From assembly GCA_964550345.1 (NCBI GenBank), contig CAZJYZ010000035.1, positions 1-34,358 of the forward strand: a stretch of 34,358 nt of DNA, in the 5' to 3' direction. Shown here one piece after another: positions 1 to 8,506 of the stretch. The notes under the pieces are model-generated. The model worked only from the letters and a program-made list of their open reading frames with translations. It was not told where the DNA came from and made no database searches. The translations under genes and the position numbers were made by a program. Source of the DNA: JAAEUB01 sp964550345 (GTDB lineage: Bacteria > Pseudomonadota > Alphaproteobacteria > Rhodobacterales > Rhodobacteraceae). Position 1 is the first letter of the stretch. The number at the start of each line of letters is the position of its first letter.

Positions 1-2691
1 CCATTCCCGCACCAAATCTTCCATTGTGTGCGGGGCGTTCTTCAAGGGGTTGTTTTCCGGGTCAATGCGCCCTTCTTCAATGGCGCGAATTTCTTCGCGT
101 ATGGCCAGCATGGCATCGCAGAAGCGGTCCAGCTCGGCCTTGGTCTCGGATTCCGTTGGCTCAATCATCAGGGTTCCGGCAACGGGCCAGCTCATGGTCG
201 GGGCGTGAAAACCGTTATCCATCAGACGCTTGGCAATATCTTCCACCGTTACGCCGGCACTTTCAGCATAGGGCCGCGTATCCAGAATACATTCATGGGC
301 TACACGTCCACCCGGACCGGTAAACAGCACCTCATAGGCGCCATGCAGGCGCGCGGCGATGTAGTTTGCGTTGAGGATGGCAACCCGTGTGGCCTGGGTC
401 AGACCTGCGCCGCCCATCATCAGGATATATGCCCAGGAGATTGGCAAAACTGACGCCGATCCAAAGGGAGCCGCCGAAACAGCACCTTCACCCCCGGTTA
501 AGGCGTTGCCGGGCAGAAAAGGGATCAGGTGTTTGCCAACGCCAATTGGCCCCACGCCGGGTCCACCGCCACCATGGGGGATGGAAAACGTCTTGTGCAG
601 GTTCAGGTGGCTGACATCCCCGCCGATTTTACCAAGCTGTACCAGCCCAACCATGGCATTGAGGTTGGCCCCGTCAATATAGACCTGCCCACCATGCTCA
701 TGGGTAATGTCACAAACCTCGCGTACAGTTGTCTCAAACACACCGTGCGTGGACGGATAGGTGATCATGCAGGCCGCCAGTTTGTCGCCGGCAGCGGCAG
801 CTTTTTCGCGGAAATCATCCAGGTCGATATCGCCGTTATCGGCCGATTTCACCACCACGACTTTCATGCCAACCATGGTGGCCGAGGCCGGGTTGGTACC
901 GTGTGCGGAAACCGGGATCAGGCAGATATTGCGGTCTTCCTCGCCGTTAGCACGGTGATACCCGGCAATCGCCAGCAATCCGGCATATTCACCCTGTGCG
1001 CCTGAATTTGGCTGCATTGAGACCGCGTCATATCCGGTGATCTGGCATAGCTTGTCTTCAAGATCTGAAATGAGGTGCTGATAGCCTTGGGTTTGATCCT
1101 CAGGCGCCATCGGGTGGATCATCGAAAAATCGCGCCAGCTAACAGGTATCATCTCGGCGGCAGAATTGAGCTTCATGGTGCAGGATCCAAGCGGGATCAT
1201 GGCCCGGTCAAGGGCAAGGTCGCGGTCGGAAAGGCGCCGCATATAGCGCATCATCTCGGTTTCGGCCCGGTTCATGTGGAATACCGGATGGGTCAGGTAT
1301 TCACTTCGGCGAACCATATCGACCGGCAGGCGGTAATCAGGGGTGAAATCGCTGTCATGCTGGTCAATCCCAAAAGCGCGCCACACGCCTTCAATTGCGG
1401 CACCTCTGGTGGCTTCGTCCAAGGTGATGCCGATCTGGGTGTCACCGACCGGGCGCAGGTTGATGCCCTCGGCCACAGCCGCCCTGAGTACTGTCTTTTG
1501 CAACGGGCCGACTTCGACGGTGATCGTATCAAAGAAAGCATGAGGTGAAACCTCAAAGCCCGCCGCCTCCAGTCCCTTGGCCATACGCAGAGTTTTTCTG
1601 TGAATGCGCTGGGCGATGGCCTTGAGCCCCTCTGGCCCATGAAATACCCCGTAAAAGCTGGCCATTACTGCCAAAAGCGCCTGAGCGGTACAAACATTCG
1701 ACGTAGCTTTTTCGCGGCGGATATGTTGCTCGCGGGCCTGCAGGGACAGGCGGTAGGCCGGGTGGCCGTGGCTGTCGACCGAAACTCCAACGATACGCCC
1801 GGGCATGGCGCGTTTATGTTTGTCTGTGGTGGCCATATAAGCGGCATGCGGGCCACCAAAGCCCATCGGAACGCCAAACCGCTGGACCGAGCCAACGGCA
1901 ATATCCGCGCCCATAGCGCCAGGTTCTTTCAGGATGGTCAGAGCCAGCGGGTCGGCAGCAACGATGCCGATCGCCTTGTTGGCGTGCAGCGCCTCCATAC
2001 AATCGGAGAAGTCACGCACCACGCCGTAGGTGCCGGGATACTGAAAAATCGCGCCGAAAACTTGTGTCGGGTCGTGGTCTTCTGCCGGATCGCCGACGAT
2101 GATCTCGATGCCCAAAGGCTCAGCCCGCGTGCGCATCACGGCGATATTCTGTGCGTGGCAATGTTTGTCGACGAAAAAGGCTTTGGCCTTGGATTTAGAG
2201 ATGCGCTGCGCCATGGTCATAGCTTCCGCACAGGCGGTGGCCTCGTCCAGCAACGAAGCATTGGCAACCTCCAGCCCGGTTAGGTCTGAAATCATTGTCT
2301 GGAAGTTCAGCAAAGCCTCAAGCCGACCCTGACTGATCTCGGGCTGATAAGGGGTATAGGCCGTATACCATGCCGGGTTTTCCAAGATATTTCGCTGGAT
2401 AACCGGGGGTGTCACCGTACCATGATACCCCTGTCCCAGAAACGACCGAAGAACTTTGTTCTTTGACGCCGTTATCCGCATCTGGTGCAGCATTTCACGT
2501 TCAGAGCGTGCCCGCCCCCATTCCAATGGCGTATCCTGACGAATATCCGCAGGTACCGTCTGATCGATAAGCGCTGCAAGATCGGGTGCCCCGACCACAT
2601 CCAGCATCTCGTCCATTTCCTTGAGCGAGGGGCCGATATGGCGGCGGTTTGCAAAGTCATAAGGCAGATAGCCGGTAGGAGTGAAAGGCAT
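1..2691 (-). CDS. gcvP: Glycine dehydrogenase (decarboxylating), P protein, 3' end cut by window
   Basis: PLP-dependent P protein of the glycine cleavage system; it decarboxylates glycine and passes the aminomethyl group to the lipoyl arm of GcvH. The minus strand reads open for 897 codons from an ATG at 2691 (MPFTPTGYLPYDFANRRHIG) to base 1 without a stop. The PLP-lysine motif HKTFSIPHGGGGPG is present, with the lysine codon at 592-594 (about residue 700). Family members have roughly 950 residues, so about 50-60 C-terminal residues lie outside the window. It is the third gene of gcvT-gcvH-gcvP; a 59-nt gap with a strong hairpin separates it from gcvH. The single-chain (fused GcvPA-GcvPB) form is typical of Proteobacteria. 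No frameshift seen. Identification is very secure. Confidence 0.97.
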   Translation of the reverse strand, partial: MPFTPTGYLPYDFANRRHIGPSLKEMDEMLDVVGAPDLAALIDQTVPADIRQDTPLEWGRARSEREMLHQMRITASKNKVLRSFLGQGYHGTVTPPVIQRNILENPAWYTAYTPYQPEISQGRLEALLNFQTMISDLTGLEVANASLLDEATACAEAMTMAQRISKSKAKAFFVDKHCHAQNIAVMRTRAEPLGIEIIVGDPAEDHDPTQVFGAIFQYPGTYGVVRDFSDCMEALHANKAIGIVAADPLALTILKEPGAMGADIAVGSVQRFGVPMGFGGPHAAYMATTDKHKRAMPGRIVGVSVDSHGHPAYRLSLQAREQHIRREKATSNVCTAQALLAVMASFYGVFHGPEGLKAIAQRIHRKTLRMAKGLEAAGFEVSPHAFFDTITVEVGPLQKTVLRAAVAEGINLRPVGDTQIGITLDEATRGAAIEGVWRAFGIDQHDSDFTPDYRLPVDMVRRSEYLTHPVFHMNRAETEMMRYMRRLSDRDLALDRAMIPLGSCTMKLNSAAEMIPVSWRDFSMIHPMAPEDQTQGYQHLISDLEDKLCQITGYDAVSMQPNSGAQGEYAGLLAIAGYHRANGEEDRNICLIPVSAHGTNPASATMVGMKVVVVKSADNGDIDLDDFREKAAAAGDKLAACMITYPSTHGVFETTVREVCDITHEHGGQVYIDGANLNAMVGLVQLGKIGGDVSHLNLHKTFSIPHGGGGPGVGPIGVGKHLIPFLPGNALTGGEGAVSAAPFGSASVLPISWAYILMMGGAGLTQATRVAILNANYIAARLHGAYEVLFTGPGGRVAHECILDTRPYAESAGVTVEDIAKRLMDNGFHAPTMSWPVAGTLMIEPTESETKAELDRFCDAMLAIREEIRAIEEGRIDPENNPLKNAPHTMEDLVREW

Positions 2692-2715
2692 GGTCGTCTC
2701 CGGAAAGGGTTTTGG

Positions 2716-2740
2716 CGGGGGTCAATTAATGCGACCCCCG
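2716..2740 (-). promoter_or_regulatory. Intercistronic hairpin between gcvH and gcvP
   Basis: Perfect 8-bp inverted repeat CGGGGGTC / GACCCCCG with a 9-nt loop, filling most of the 59-nt gcvH-gcvP gap. On the coding (minus) strand it is followed by CCAAAACCC rather than a U-tract, so it is not a classical intrinsic terminator. It could stabilise the gcvTH mRNA 3' end, mark a processing site or lower gcvP expression. The structure is seen; the role is inferred. Confidence 0.6.
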
Positions 2741-2750
2741 TAAAAGGGTG

Positions 2751-3113
2751 TCAGCCGATAAAGGCCTTGTAGCCCGCTTCGTCCATGTATTCGTCCATCG
2801 GGGCAAGGTCCGCGGGCTTCAGGCGAAAGAACCAGCCATCCCCCTCGGCGTCTTCGTTGATCTTGCCGGGCTCATCGACAACGGCGCTGTTAACCTCGAC
2901 AACTTCGCCGTCCAGAGGCGCCAGAATGTCCGAGGCCGCCTTGACGCTTTCGATCACCACAACCTCATCGTCCTTGGTCATCTCGTCGCCTTCTTCAGGC
3001 AGTTCGACAAAGACGATGTCGCCCAGCTCATTGGCGGCGTGGTTGGTAATGCCGATCACCACGGTGCCGTCATCTTCGACACGTAGCCATTCATGCTCTT
3101 CGGTATATTTCAT
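2751..3113 (-). CDS. gcvH: Glycine cleavage system H protein
   Basis: Lipoyl carrier protein (120 aa) that shuttles the aminomethyl group between the P, T and L proteins. The lipoylation motif is visible as VVVIESVKAASDILAPLDG, with K58 as the lipoyl lysine, and the fold-typical start MKYTEEHEWL is present. Length is normal for the family (about 125-130). It starts 15 nt after the gcvT stop, so it is surely cotranscribed with gcvT, and is followed by the intercistronic hairpin and gcvP. Translation starts at the ATG at 3113, which matches the family N-terminus. Strongly acidic, as expected for H proteins. Confidence 0.97.
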   Translation of the reverse strand: MKYTEEHEWLRVEDDGTVVIGITNHAANELGDIVFVELPEEGDEMTKDDEVVVIESVKAASDILAPLDGEVVEVNSAVVDEPGKINEDAEGDGWFFRLKPADLAPMDEYMDEAGYKAFIG

Positions 3114-3128
3114 TGCTATTTTCCTTCT

Positions 3129-4241
3129 TCAGCGTTTGTAAGTTGAGGGCCGGAATGGCATGTCAGCCACCTCGACCGGCAGGCGTTTACCGCGGACTTC
3201 GCCAAAAACCCCGGTGCCGGTGGCGGCAAAGGCTGTCTCGACATATCCCATGGATACAGGCGCCCCGATAGTAGGGCCAAAAGCGCCAGAAGTGACGTGG
3301 CCAATTGGCTCGCCGCCTTCAGCATGCGCAAAAATTTGTGTTCCGGCGCGCATCGGTGCCCGTGTGCCGGGCAGCAGGCCAACCCGTCTGCGCGCGGCGC
3401 CTTCGTCAAATTCCTGCAGGATGCGATCGGCCCCGGGAAAGCCGCCTTCACGCGCACCACCATTGCGGCGTATCTTTTGCACGGCCCATTCAAGACCTGC
3501 CTCGACCGGGCTGGTGCTTTCGTCAATGTCGCTGCCGTATAGGCACAAACCGGCCTCAAGGCGCAGGGAATCGCGCGCACCAAGTCCGATCGGCTCTACA
3601 AGTGCGTCTGCCAGCAAAGCCTCGGCCAGGGCGCGGGCATGCTGGTTGGTAACTGAAATCTCATAGCCATCTTCGCCTGTATAACCCGAGCGTGAGATCC
3701 AGAGCGCACCAAACGCGCTCTCAAGCACCGCAGCATCCATGAATTTCATTGCCGCCACACCGGGCACGATCGCTTCCAGAACGGTCTCGGCATCCGGACC
3801 CTGCAAAGCCAGCAAGGCGCGGTCTGTGACCTCTTCTACCGTACAGTCAGCCAGACCCGCCCGCATATGGGCAATGTCGGCCTCTTTACAGGCGGCGTTA
3901 ACCACGACGAACAGATGATCCCCCCGATTGGCCACCATCAGGTCATCCAGAATGCCGCCATCATCATTGGTGAAAAAGGCATAGCGTTGCCGCCCTTCGC
4001 CAAGCCCCGCCAATGCCTGTGGCACCAGCCGCTCCAGCGCGCGCGCCGGATCATCCCCGCGCAAAATCACCTGCCCCATATGGCTGACATCAAAAAGGCC
4101 AGCCGCCGCGCGCGTATGCAAATGTTCTTTCATCACACCCAGTGGGTACTGAACCGGCATTTCATACCCGGCAAAGGGCACCATTTTGGCGCCGCGCTCC
4201 ACGTGCAGATCGTAAAGTCCGGTACGTTTCAACTCGCTCAT
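3129..4241 (-). CDS. gcvT: Aminomethyltransferase (glycine cleavage T protein)
   Basis: THF-dependent aminomethyltransferase, 370 aa, producing methylene-THF and ammonia from the GcvH-bound intermediate. Seen: N-terminus MSELKRTGLYDLHVERGAKM, substrate loop VPFAGYEMPVQYP (about 21-33), DVSHMGQ (51-57), and the GGILDDL segment with D99/D100 corresponding to the conserved catalytic aspartate. The ATG at 4241 is preferred over an in-frame ATG at 4295 because family homology begins here and GGGGGA lies just upstream; the longer form would begin inside the leader hairpin. First gene of the gcvTHP operon, 76 nt downstream of the glycine riboswitch. Confidence 0.96.
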   Translation of the reverse strand: MSELKRTGLYDLHVERGAKMVPFAGYEMPVQYPLGVMKEHLHTRAAAGLFDVSHMGQVILRGDDPARALERLVPQALAGLGEGRQRYAFFTNDDGGILDDLMVANRGDHLFVVVNAACKEADIAHMRAGLADCTVEEVTDRALLALQGPDAETVLEAIVPGVAAMKFMDAAVLESAFGALWISRSGYTGEDGYEISVTNQHARALAEALLADALVEPIGLGARDSLRLEAGLCLYGSDIDESTSPVEAGLEWAVQKIRRNGGAREGGFPGADRILQEFDEGAARRRVGLLPGTRAPMRAGTQIFAHAEGGEPIGHVTSGAFGPTIGAPVSMGYVETAFAATGTGVFGEVRGKRLPVEVADMPFRPSTYKR

Positions 4242-4287
4242 ACGTCCCCCAATATCCGCCGGCTCAGATATTCGCCCGGCACCGTTT

Positions 4288-4304
4288 AGGGGCAAAAAAC
4301 CCCT
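4288..4304 (-). promoter_or_regulatory. Small hairpin between glycine riboswitch and gcvT
   Basis: AGGGG - 7-nt T-rich loop - CCCCT, read on the minus strand, located between the second glycine aptamer and the gcvT ribosome binding site. It may belong to the expression platform. There is no U-tract after the stem, so a translational or anti-terminator-type mechanism is as likely as termination. Weak evidence for function. Confidence 0.35.
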
Positions 4305-4317
4305 GAAAAGATGCCCC

Positions 4318-4474
4318 CTCTGTCCTTTCGCCTGAGATCGTTATCCCTTCGGCGGGTGCGTCAGCACCACTCTCCAGAGTCCTTAACCCGCAACGGTCCA
4401 TGCGCCTGAGAGTTTACCGGGGCGGTTGCTCCTTCGGCACCGGGCTGTATAAACACCCGGATTCTCCCGTTGCG
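4318..4474 (-). promoter_or_regulatory. Tandem glycine riboswitch controlling gcvTHP
   Basis: Two glycine aptamers read on the minus strand. Aptamer 1 (4474-4389) is closed by a perfect 8-bp P1 (CGCAACGG at the 5' side, CCGTTGCG at the 3' side) and contains GGGAGAATCC, CCGAAGGAGCAA and ACTCTCAGGC. Aptamer 2 (4379-4318) is closed by CTCTG/CAGAG and contains CTGGAGAG, CGCCGAAGGGATAAC and ATCTCAGGCGAAAGGACAG. The linker is about 9 nt, as in known tandem glycine riboswitches. In this class glycine binding generally turns on glycine-cleavage genes. The promoter must lie in the interval shared with the divergent gene at 4549; no convincing -35/-10 was picked out. Confidence 0.95.
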
Positions 4475-4548
4475 ATTGGCGTGAAACTAGCGCGCTATAT
4501 GGGTGCTGGCAAGTAAAGTATTCCAGTGTATGCAATGAAAGGCACAAA

Positions 4549-5115
4549 ATGTCCGACCCGTTCTTTTTTGGCTATGGTTCCCTGGTAAATCGGCGCACCC
4601 ATGACTACCCGGATGCCCACTTGGCCCGCGCCAAGGGTTGGCGGCGGGCCTGGCGGCGATCACCCGACCGCAAAATATGTTACCTGACAGCCGTCCCGGC
4701 AGCGGATGATTATGTGGAAGGGCTGATTGCGGGTGTACCGGGCGGCGACTGGGCTGCCCTTGATCACCGCGAACGTGCCTACCAGCGCCACGATGCGTCC
4801 CACCACGTCAGCCACGGGGCCGGGCGCGATCTTGATGTCGCGATCTATGCAATAGCCGAGGACCAGCACCATCCGCCAACCGAAGATAACCCGGTGCTGC
4901 TCAGCTATATTGACGTGGTGGTGCAGGGCTATCTGCGGGAATTCGGCCATGACGGCGTGCAGCATTTCTTTGAGACCACCGAAGGCTGGCATGCCCCGGT
5001 GCTTGATGACCGTGCAGCACCCGTATATTCCCGCCACCAGAAACTCAGCGAAGAAGAACGCCATCTGGTGGACGCTGGCATATCAAAAGCCGCATCAAAA
5101 ATCCTGCCACTCTAA
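4549..5115 (+). CDS. Gamma-glutamylcyclotransferase-like protein
   Basis: 188-aa protein of the GGCT/AIG2-like fold, whose members cleave gamma-glutamyl dipeptides or related compounds to 5-oxoproline. Seen: the substrate-cradle motif FGYGSL at residues 7-12 and a glutamate in LDHRERAY (E75) at the place of the catalytic acid. The mid-protein section rich in histidine (DASHHVSHG, EDQHHPP) is unusual. It is transcribed divergently from gcvTHP, which suggests a shared promoter region but no proven functional link. Stop at 5113-5115, directly followed by a terminator element that serves the opposing gltX. Substrate cannot be told from sequence. Confidence 0.85.
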   Translation: MSDPFFFGYGSLVNRRTHDYPDAHLARAKGWRRAWRRSPDRKICYLTAVPAADDYVEGLIAGVPGGDWAALDHRERAYQRHDASHHVSHGAGRDLDVAIYAIAEDQHHPPTEDNPVLLSYIDVVVQGYLREFGHDGVQHFFETTEGWHAPVLDDRAAPVYSRHQKLSEEERHLVDAGISKAASKILPL

Positions 5116-5122
5116 GCCCTTC

Positions 5123-5173
5123 TTCATCTTGGCTAAAATACCTCGGGGGAGCACGAGGGGGCTGGCCCCCTCG
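5123..5173 (-). terminator. Terminator downstream of gltX with conserved 3' block
   Basis: On the minus strand two GC-rich stems follow the gltX stop: CGAGGGGG/CCCCCTCG (5154-5173, perfect 8 bp, 4-nt loop) overlapping an alternative stem that ends CCCGAGG, then TATTTTAGCCAAGATGAA (5140-5123). The layout is that of an intrinsic terminator. The block after the stem recurs at 23098-23116 and 27924-27905 (see findings). It lies in the convergent gap between the GGCT-like gene and gltX. Confidence 0.7.
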
Positions 5174-5208
5174 CCGGTCGCCCAGCGCAAAGCGCGGGGT
5201 GAAACCCG

Positions 5209-6534
5209 CTAACCTTTTGCCTGAACCACCTGCAACAAAGGCATCAGCCGCGACATATCCGGCCCGTGATCCATACCTGTTAAAGCCTTTCGAAGTGGCA
5301 TGAACAATCCACGCCCCTTGCGTCCGGTTGCATCTTTGACTGAGGCGGTCCACGCTCCCCAGCTATCCCCATCAAATGGCCCGTTGGGCAACAACGCCAA
5401 TGCCTCGCCGACGAAATCTGCGTCTTCCTCGGCAATAACCGGCGCCACACCATTGCGGCAAAGCTCCCACCAACCGGCAAGGTCAGCCATGACCGAGATG
5501 TTTTCGCGAACGACATTCCAGAATGCTTCGGCCATGTCATCCGGCACGCCAAGGGCTGCGATGTCATCTTTCACTGCACTGTATTCCAGCCCGGCCAGAT
5601 GATGCGCCGTCAACGGTGTCAGGTCAGCCACGTCAAATTTGGTTGGGGCCGCGCCGAAGGATGACAGCTCAAACCCATCGGCAATCTCTTGCATTGAGGC
5701 CGCCAGTTCCACCGGCTTGGACGACCCCAGCCGCGCCATCTGGCTCAAGAGCGCCAGGGGGGCGATCCCCTGCGCACGCAGATCGCGCAGCGCCAGAGTG
5801 CCAAGCCGTTTGGACAAAGCCTCGCCTTTCGGGCCGGTCAGCAGGGAATGGTGGGCAAATTCTGGTACGGTACCGCCCAAAGCCTCAATGATCTGGATCT
5901 GCACGGCCGTGTTGGTTACATGGTCTGACCCGCGCACGACATGGCTCACACCATAATCCACGTCATCACACACGCTTGCCAGTGTATAAAGAAACTGCCC
6001 GTCGCCGCGGATCAGCACCGGATCGGAAACGCTGGCCGCGTCAATCGACATGTCGCCCAGAACACCATCTTTCCATGTGATGCGCGCTTGATCGAGCTTA
6101 AAGCGCCAGTGTCCGGCACCACGTTCGGCCCGTAACGCGTCTTTCTCGGCATCGGACAGATCAAGCGCCGCACGATCATATACCGGCGGCTGCCCCATAT
6201 TCAGTTGTTTCTTGCGTTTCAGGTCCAGTTCAACCGGTGTCTCGAAACATTCATACAGCCGGCCCGCGTCGCGCAGTCTTTGCGCCGCAGCCTCATATTC
6301 GGCCAACCGGTCCGACTGGCGTTCAACCCGGTCCCATTTCAAGCCTAGCCAGGTCAGGTCTTCCTGAATGGCGTCAGCATATTCCTGTTTCGAGCGTTCC
6401 GGGTCGGTATCATCAAGACGCAGAATGAACGTCCCGCCAGCCTGAGCCGTAATCAGGTAATTGAACAAAGCCGTGCGCAGGTTGCCGATATGCAGGTAAC
6501 CGGTAGGCGAGGGGGCAAAACGGGTAATGGTCAT
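5209..6534 (-). CDS. gltX: Glutamyl-tRNA synthetase
   Basis: Class I aminoacyl-tRNA synthetase, 441 aa, charging tRNA-Glu (and in many Alphaproteobacteria tRNA-Gln before GatCAB amidation). Seen: APSPTGYLHIGNLRTALFNY with the HIGH-type HIGN at 15-18, the LRLDDTDPERSKQEY block (38-52), HVVRGSDH (198-205) and the KMSKS-equivalent GEALSKRLG (237-245), where the lysine-methionine part is replaced by EA. The ATG at 6534 is chosen because it precedes MTITRFAPSPTG and has AAGGAG upstream; in-frame codons to 6597 add non-family sequence. Alphaproteobacteria often carry two GluRS paralogues; the ALSKR variant and the 441-residue length may mark one of them, but which specificity cannot be settled here. 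Confidence 0.95.
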   Translation of the reverse strand: MTITRFAPSPTGYLHIGNLRTALFNYLITAQAGGTFILRLDDTDPERSKQEYADAIQEDLTWLGLKWDRVERQSDRLAEYEAAAQRLRDAGRLYECFETPVELDLKRKKQLNMGQPPVYDRAALDLSDAEKDALRAERGAGHWRFKLDQARITWKDGVLGDMSIDAASVSDPVLIRGDGQFLYTLASVCDDVDYGVSHVVRGSDHVTNTAVQIQIIEALGGTVPEFAHHSLLTGPKGEALSKRLGTLALRDLRAQGIAPLALLSQMARLGSSKPVELAASMQEIADGFELSSFGAAPTKFDVADLTPLTAHHLAGLEYSAVKDDIAALGVPDDMAEAFWNVVRENISVMADLAGWWELCRNGVAPVIAEEDADFVGEALALLPNGPFDGDSWGAWTASVKDATGRKGRGLFMPLRKALTGMDHGPDMSRLMPLLQVVQAKG

Positions 6535-6615
6535 GGTGCGTCTCCTTGGCGCATGCTCTTTCATATCGCCCCGCAATTGTCCATATGGACCGGGCAAGAG
6601 CGGTGAGTGCGAACA

Positions 6616-7062
6616 ATGGATTACTTCTGGCTATTACTTTTTGCCCATGTTCTGGGGGCCACCATCTGGACCGGTGGTCATTTGGTTCTGGCACTCCTCA
6701 TTCTGCCACGCGCTCTGAACGCGCGCGACCCGGCGATCCTTCTGGATTTTGAGCAAGGGTTTGAACGTATAGGGATGCCAGCCTTGTTTGTGCAGGTTGC
6801 CACTGGGCTGTGGATGGCATGGCAACTCAGCCCCGGCCTGTCCAGCTGGCTATCGTTCAACGACCCGGTAACCAGTGCTATTGCCGCAAAGCTCGTGTTG
6901 CTGCTGGCGACTGCAGGCCTTGCCCTCAACGCCCGCTTTCGGGTGATCACCACGCTGTCTGTCGAAAGCCTGCCGCTGATGGGCTGGCACATCCGTGCCG
7001 TGACATTGTTGTCAGTGCTTTTTGTCGCTACGGGCGTGTTTATACGCACCGGGGGTTTTTAA
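6616..7062 (+). CDS. CopD-family-like four-helix membrane protein
   Basis: 148-aa integral membrane protein with four hydrophobic segments (about 5-30, 53-75, 88-108, 127-145). The N-terminal helix carries HVLGATIWTGGH (H11 to H22), like the HxxGxxxWxGG pattern of CopD-type proteins, and a later H125 lies in GWHIRA; these could bind haem or copper. Start at ATG 6616 with GGTGAG 8 nt upstream; an in-frame GTG at 6607 overlaps that Shine-Dalgarno. Divergent from gltX and convergent with the DUF1801 gene (16-nt gap). No copper-resistance neighbours nearby, so the role is open. Family assignment is moderately confident. Confidence 0.7.
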   Translation: MDYFWLLLFAHVLGATIWTGGHLVLALLILPRALNARDPAILLDFEQGFERIGMPALFVQVATGLWMAWQLSPGLSSWLSFNDPVTSAIAAKLVLLLATAGLALNARFRVITTLSVESLPLMGWHIRAVTLLSVLFVATGVFIRTGGF

Positions 7063-7078
7063 ATACGGGTACGGGGTT

Positions 7079-7507
7079 TCAGCCTGGTTTGACCGGCCAT
7101 ATCTTGTTGAGGTCCCTTAGCCCAGCCTTGATCAACTCTCGCAGAACATCAAGGTCAATATCGTCCAGCTTGTTGATATACAGGCAGGATTTACCCAAGC
7201 GGTGCTTGCCTAATCGTCCGAGAATCTCATCGTAATCTTGATATCCGGGCATGATGTAAAGCACCATGTTCGCCTTGCGGGGGCTGAAACCGGTGGCCAG
7301 AAAATCCCCCTCGCGGCCGCTGTCATAGACATAGTGGTACTGCCCGAAGCCGATGATTGACGGCCCCCACATGTGGGCCTCAAATCCGGAAAGCTTCGTG
7401 AAAAGGTCGTGCAACACCAAGGCATCATCACGCCTTTTTTGCGGCTCGACCAAGTGCAGGAATTTCAGCACATCCGCGCCGGTCGCCTTTGTCTTGTTCT
7501 CAACCAT
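7079..7507 (-). CDS. DUF1801 (YdhG-like) domain protein
   Basis: 142-aa soluble protein. The order VLKFLHLVEPQKRRDDALVLHDLFTKLSGFEAHMWGPSIIGFG, then FSPRKANMVLYIMPGY and LGKHRLGKSCLYINKLDDID, is typical of the DUF1801/YdhG-like family. Members are small alpha-beta proteins without an established biochemical role. GGGAGG lies upstream of the ATG at 7507. Divergent from the sulfotransferase gene and convergent with the CopD-like gene. No sign of operon partners. Confidence 0.8.
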   Translation of the reverse strand: MVENKTKATGADVLKFLHLVEPQKRRDDALVLHDLFTKLSGFEAHMWGPSIIGFGQYHYVYDSGREGDFLATGFSPRKANMVLYIMPGYQDYDEILGRLGKHRLGKSCLYINKLDDIDLDVLRELIKAGLRDLNKIWPVKPG

Positions 7508-7687
7508 GCGCGCCTCCCTCTAACCCATATCTACACCAGTGCGTCGGATCATAAAGGAGTTTTTGTACTCAGCGCCCTTGAACCCCGCCATGTATTTGCC
7601 TGCAGGTTTTTACCTCTGTTGATCCTGTGGCGACGGACATGTATGGAGGGCGCAGCGCCGCATATGCACAGGTTGAAGTCCCACCCC

Positions 7688-8488
7688 ATGATCGTTTCCA
7701 ATAGCTACAAATTCATCTTCGCCAAGACGCGCAAGGTTGCTGGTTCGTCGATAGAGCTGAAGTTGTCAGAGTTTCTCGGGCCGGGAGATATGATGACGGA
7801 CCTGCAGGAAAGGGATGGCGGGTCAGACCTGACACGCGGGATCCGCAAGTTCAGACATGTGCGGATGCCGGCCTCGGGGTTCTTGCCCGTGCGCCTGTCG
7901 CAGCACGCGCCAATTACCCGCGCATACCGGGCTTTTGGGCGTCAGGTGAGTGATCACATCGTTGCCACGGTTGAGCGAAATCCCTGGGACCGGGCAGTGT
8001 CCGCCTTTTTCTGGGCGCAGCGGCGTAAAGATTACCGCGCACAGCCCTTCGAGGTGCAGCAGGCGGCCTTTAAGGATTATATTTTCCGCTACGGCGCGCC
8101 AAGCTTCAGGGCCAGGCTTTCCGGCCATTACAAGCACCGGGTATTGTCGCATAAATACATCTATACGATAGATGGGGTGGCGATGACCGACTTCCTGATC
8201 CGATATGAATGTCTGGCCGAGGATTTGCTGGCCTTTGGTGAAAAGATAGGTCTGCCGGGACCCCTGGTTCTTGAAGGTGTGTCTGCAAAGGCGCAGCTCA
8301 GGCCGAAAAAGACGAAAGCCTATCAGGCAATGTATGACGACGAAACTCGCGACTTTGTTGGCGAACTCTCAAAATGGGAAATTGACGCCTATGGGTATGA
8401 TTTTGAAGGGAAAAATAAACCCACCTTCACAGCTGACCCACGTCGTCACGAGGTGAAGGATGCGTTTTTTCGCCGCCATGGCCAGTAA
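7688..8488 (+). CDS. Sulfotransferase-family protein
   Basis: 266 aa from this start. PAPS-dependent sulfotransferases transfer sulfate to sugars or lipids. Seen: a 5'-phosphosulfate-binding-like P-loop KTRKVAGSSIE (13-23) right after a beta strand (YKFIFA), and the 3'-phosphate motif VERNPWDRAVSAF (about 95-107), fitting the RxPxxRxxS pattern. The start is uncertain: ATGs at 7643 and 7664 are in frame, and GGAGGG at 7645-7650 would serve 7664 with a long spacing; 7688 fits the usual family N-terminus (MIVSNSYKFIF). The frame stays open back to 7373, but that part has no family signal and lies antisense to the DUF1801 gene. It precedes a glycosyltransferase gene by 18 nt, suggesting decoration of a surface glycan. 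Confidence 0.82.
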   Translation: MIVSNSYKFIFAKTRKVAGSSIELKLSEFLGPGDMMTDLQERDGGSDLTRGIRKFRHVRMPASGFLPVRLSQHAPITRAYRAFGRQVSDHIVATVERNPWDRAVSAFFWAQRRKDYRAQPFEVQQAAFKDYIFRYGAPSFRARLSGHYKHRVLSHKYIYTIDGVAMTDFLIRYECLAEDLLAFGEKIGLPGPLVLEGVSAKAQLRPKKTKAYQAMYDDETRDFVGELSKWEIDAYGYDFEGKNKPTFTADPRRHEVKDAFFRRHGQ

Positions 8489-8506
8489 ACTCAGGGGGCA
8501 AGGGGT

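Noticed and set aside
1600..2283. 227-codon plus-strand frame and others at 529-1548
   Set aside because: Antisense to gcvP, whose minus-strand translation matches the P protein throughout; no recognisable domain.
7373..7687. N-terminal extension of the sulfotransferase
   Set aside because: The extra 105 codons overlap the DUF1801 gene on the other strand and show no sulfotransferase features.
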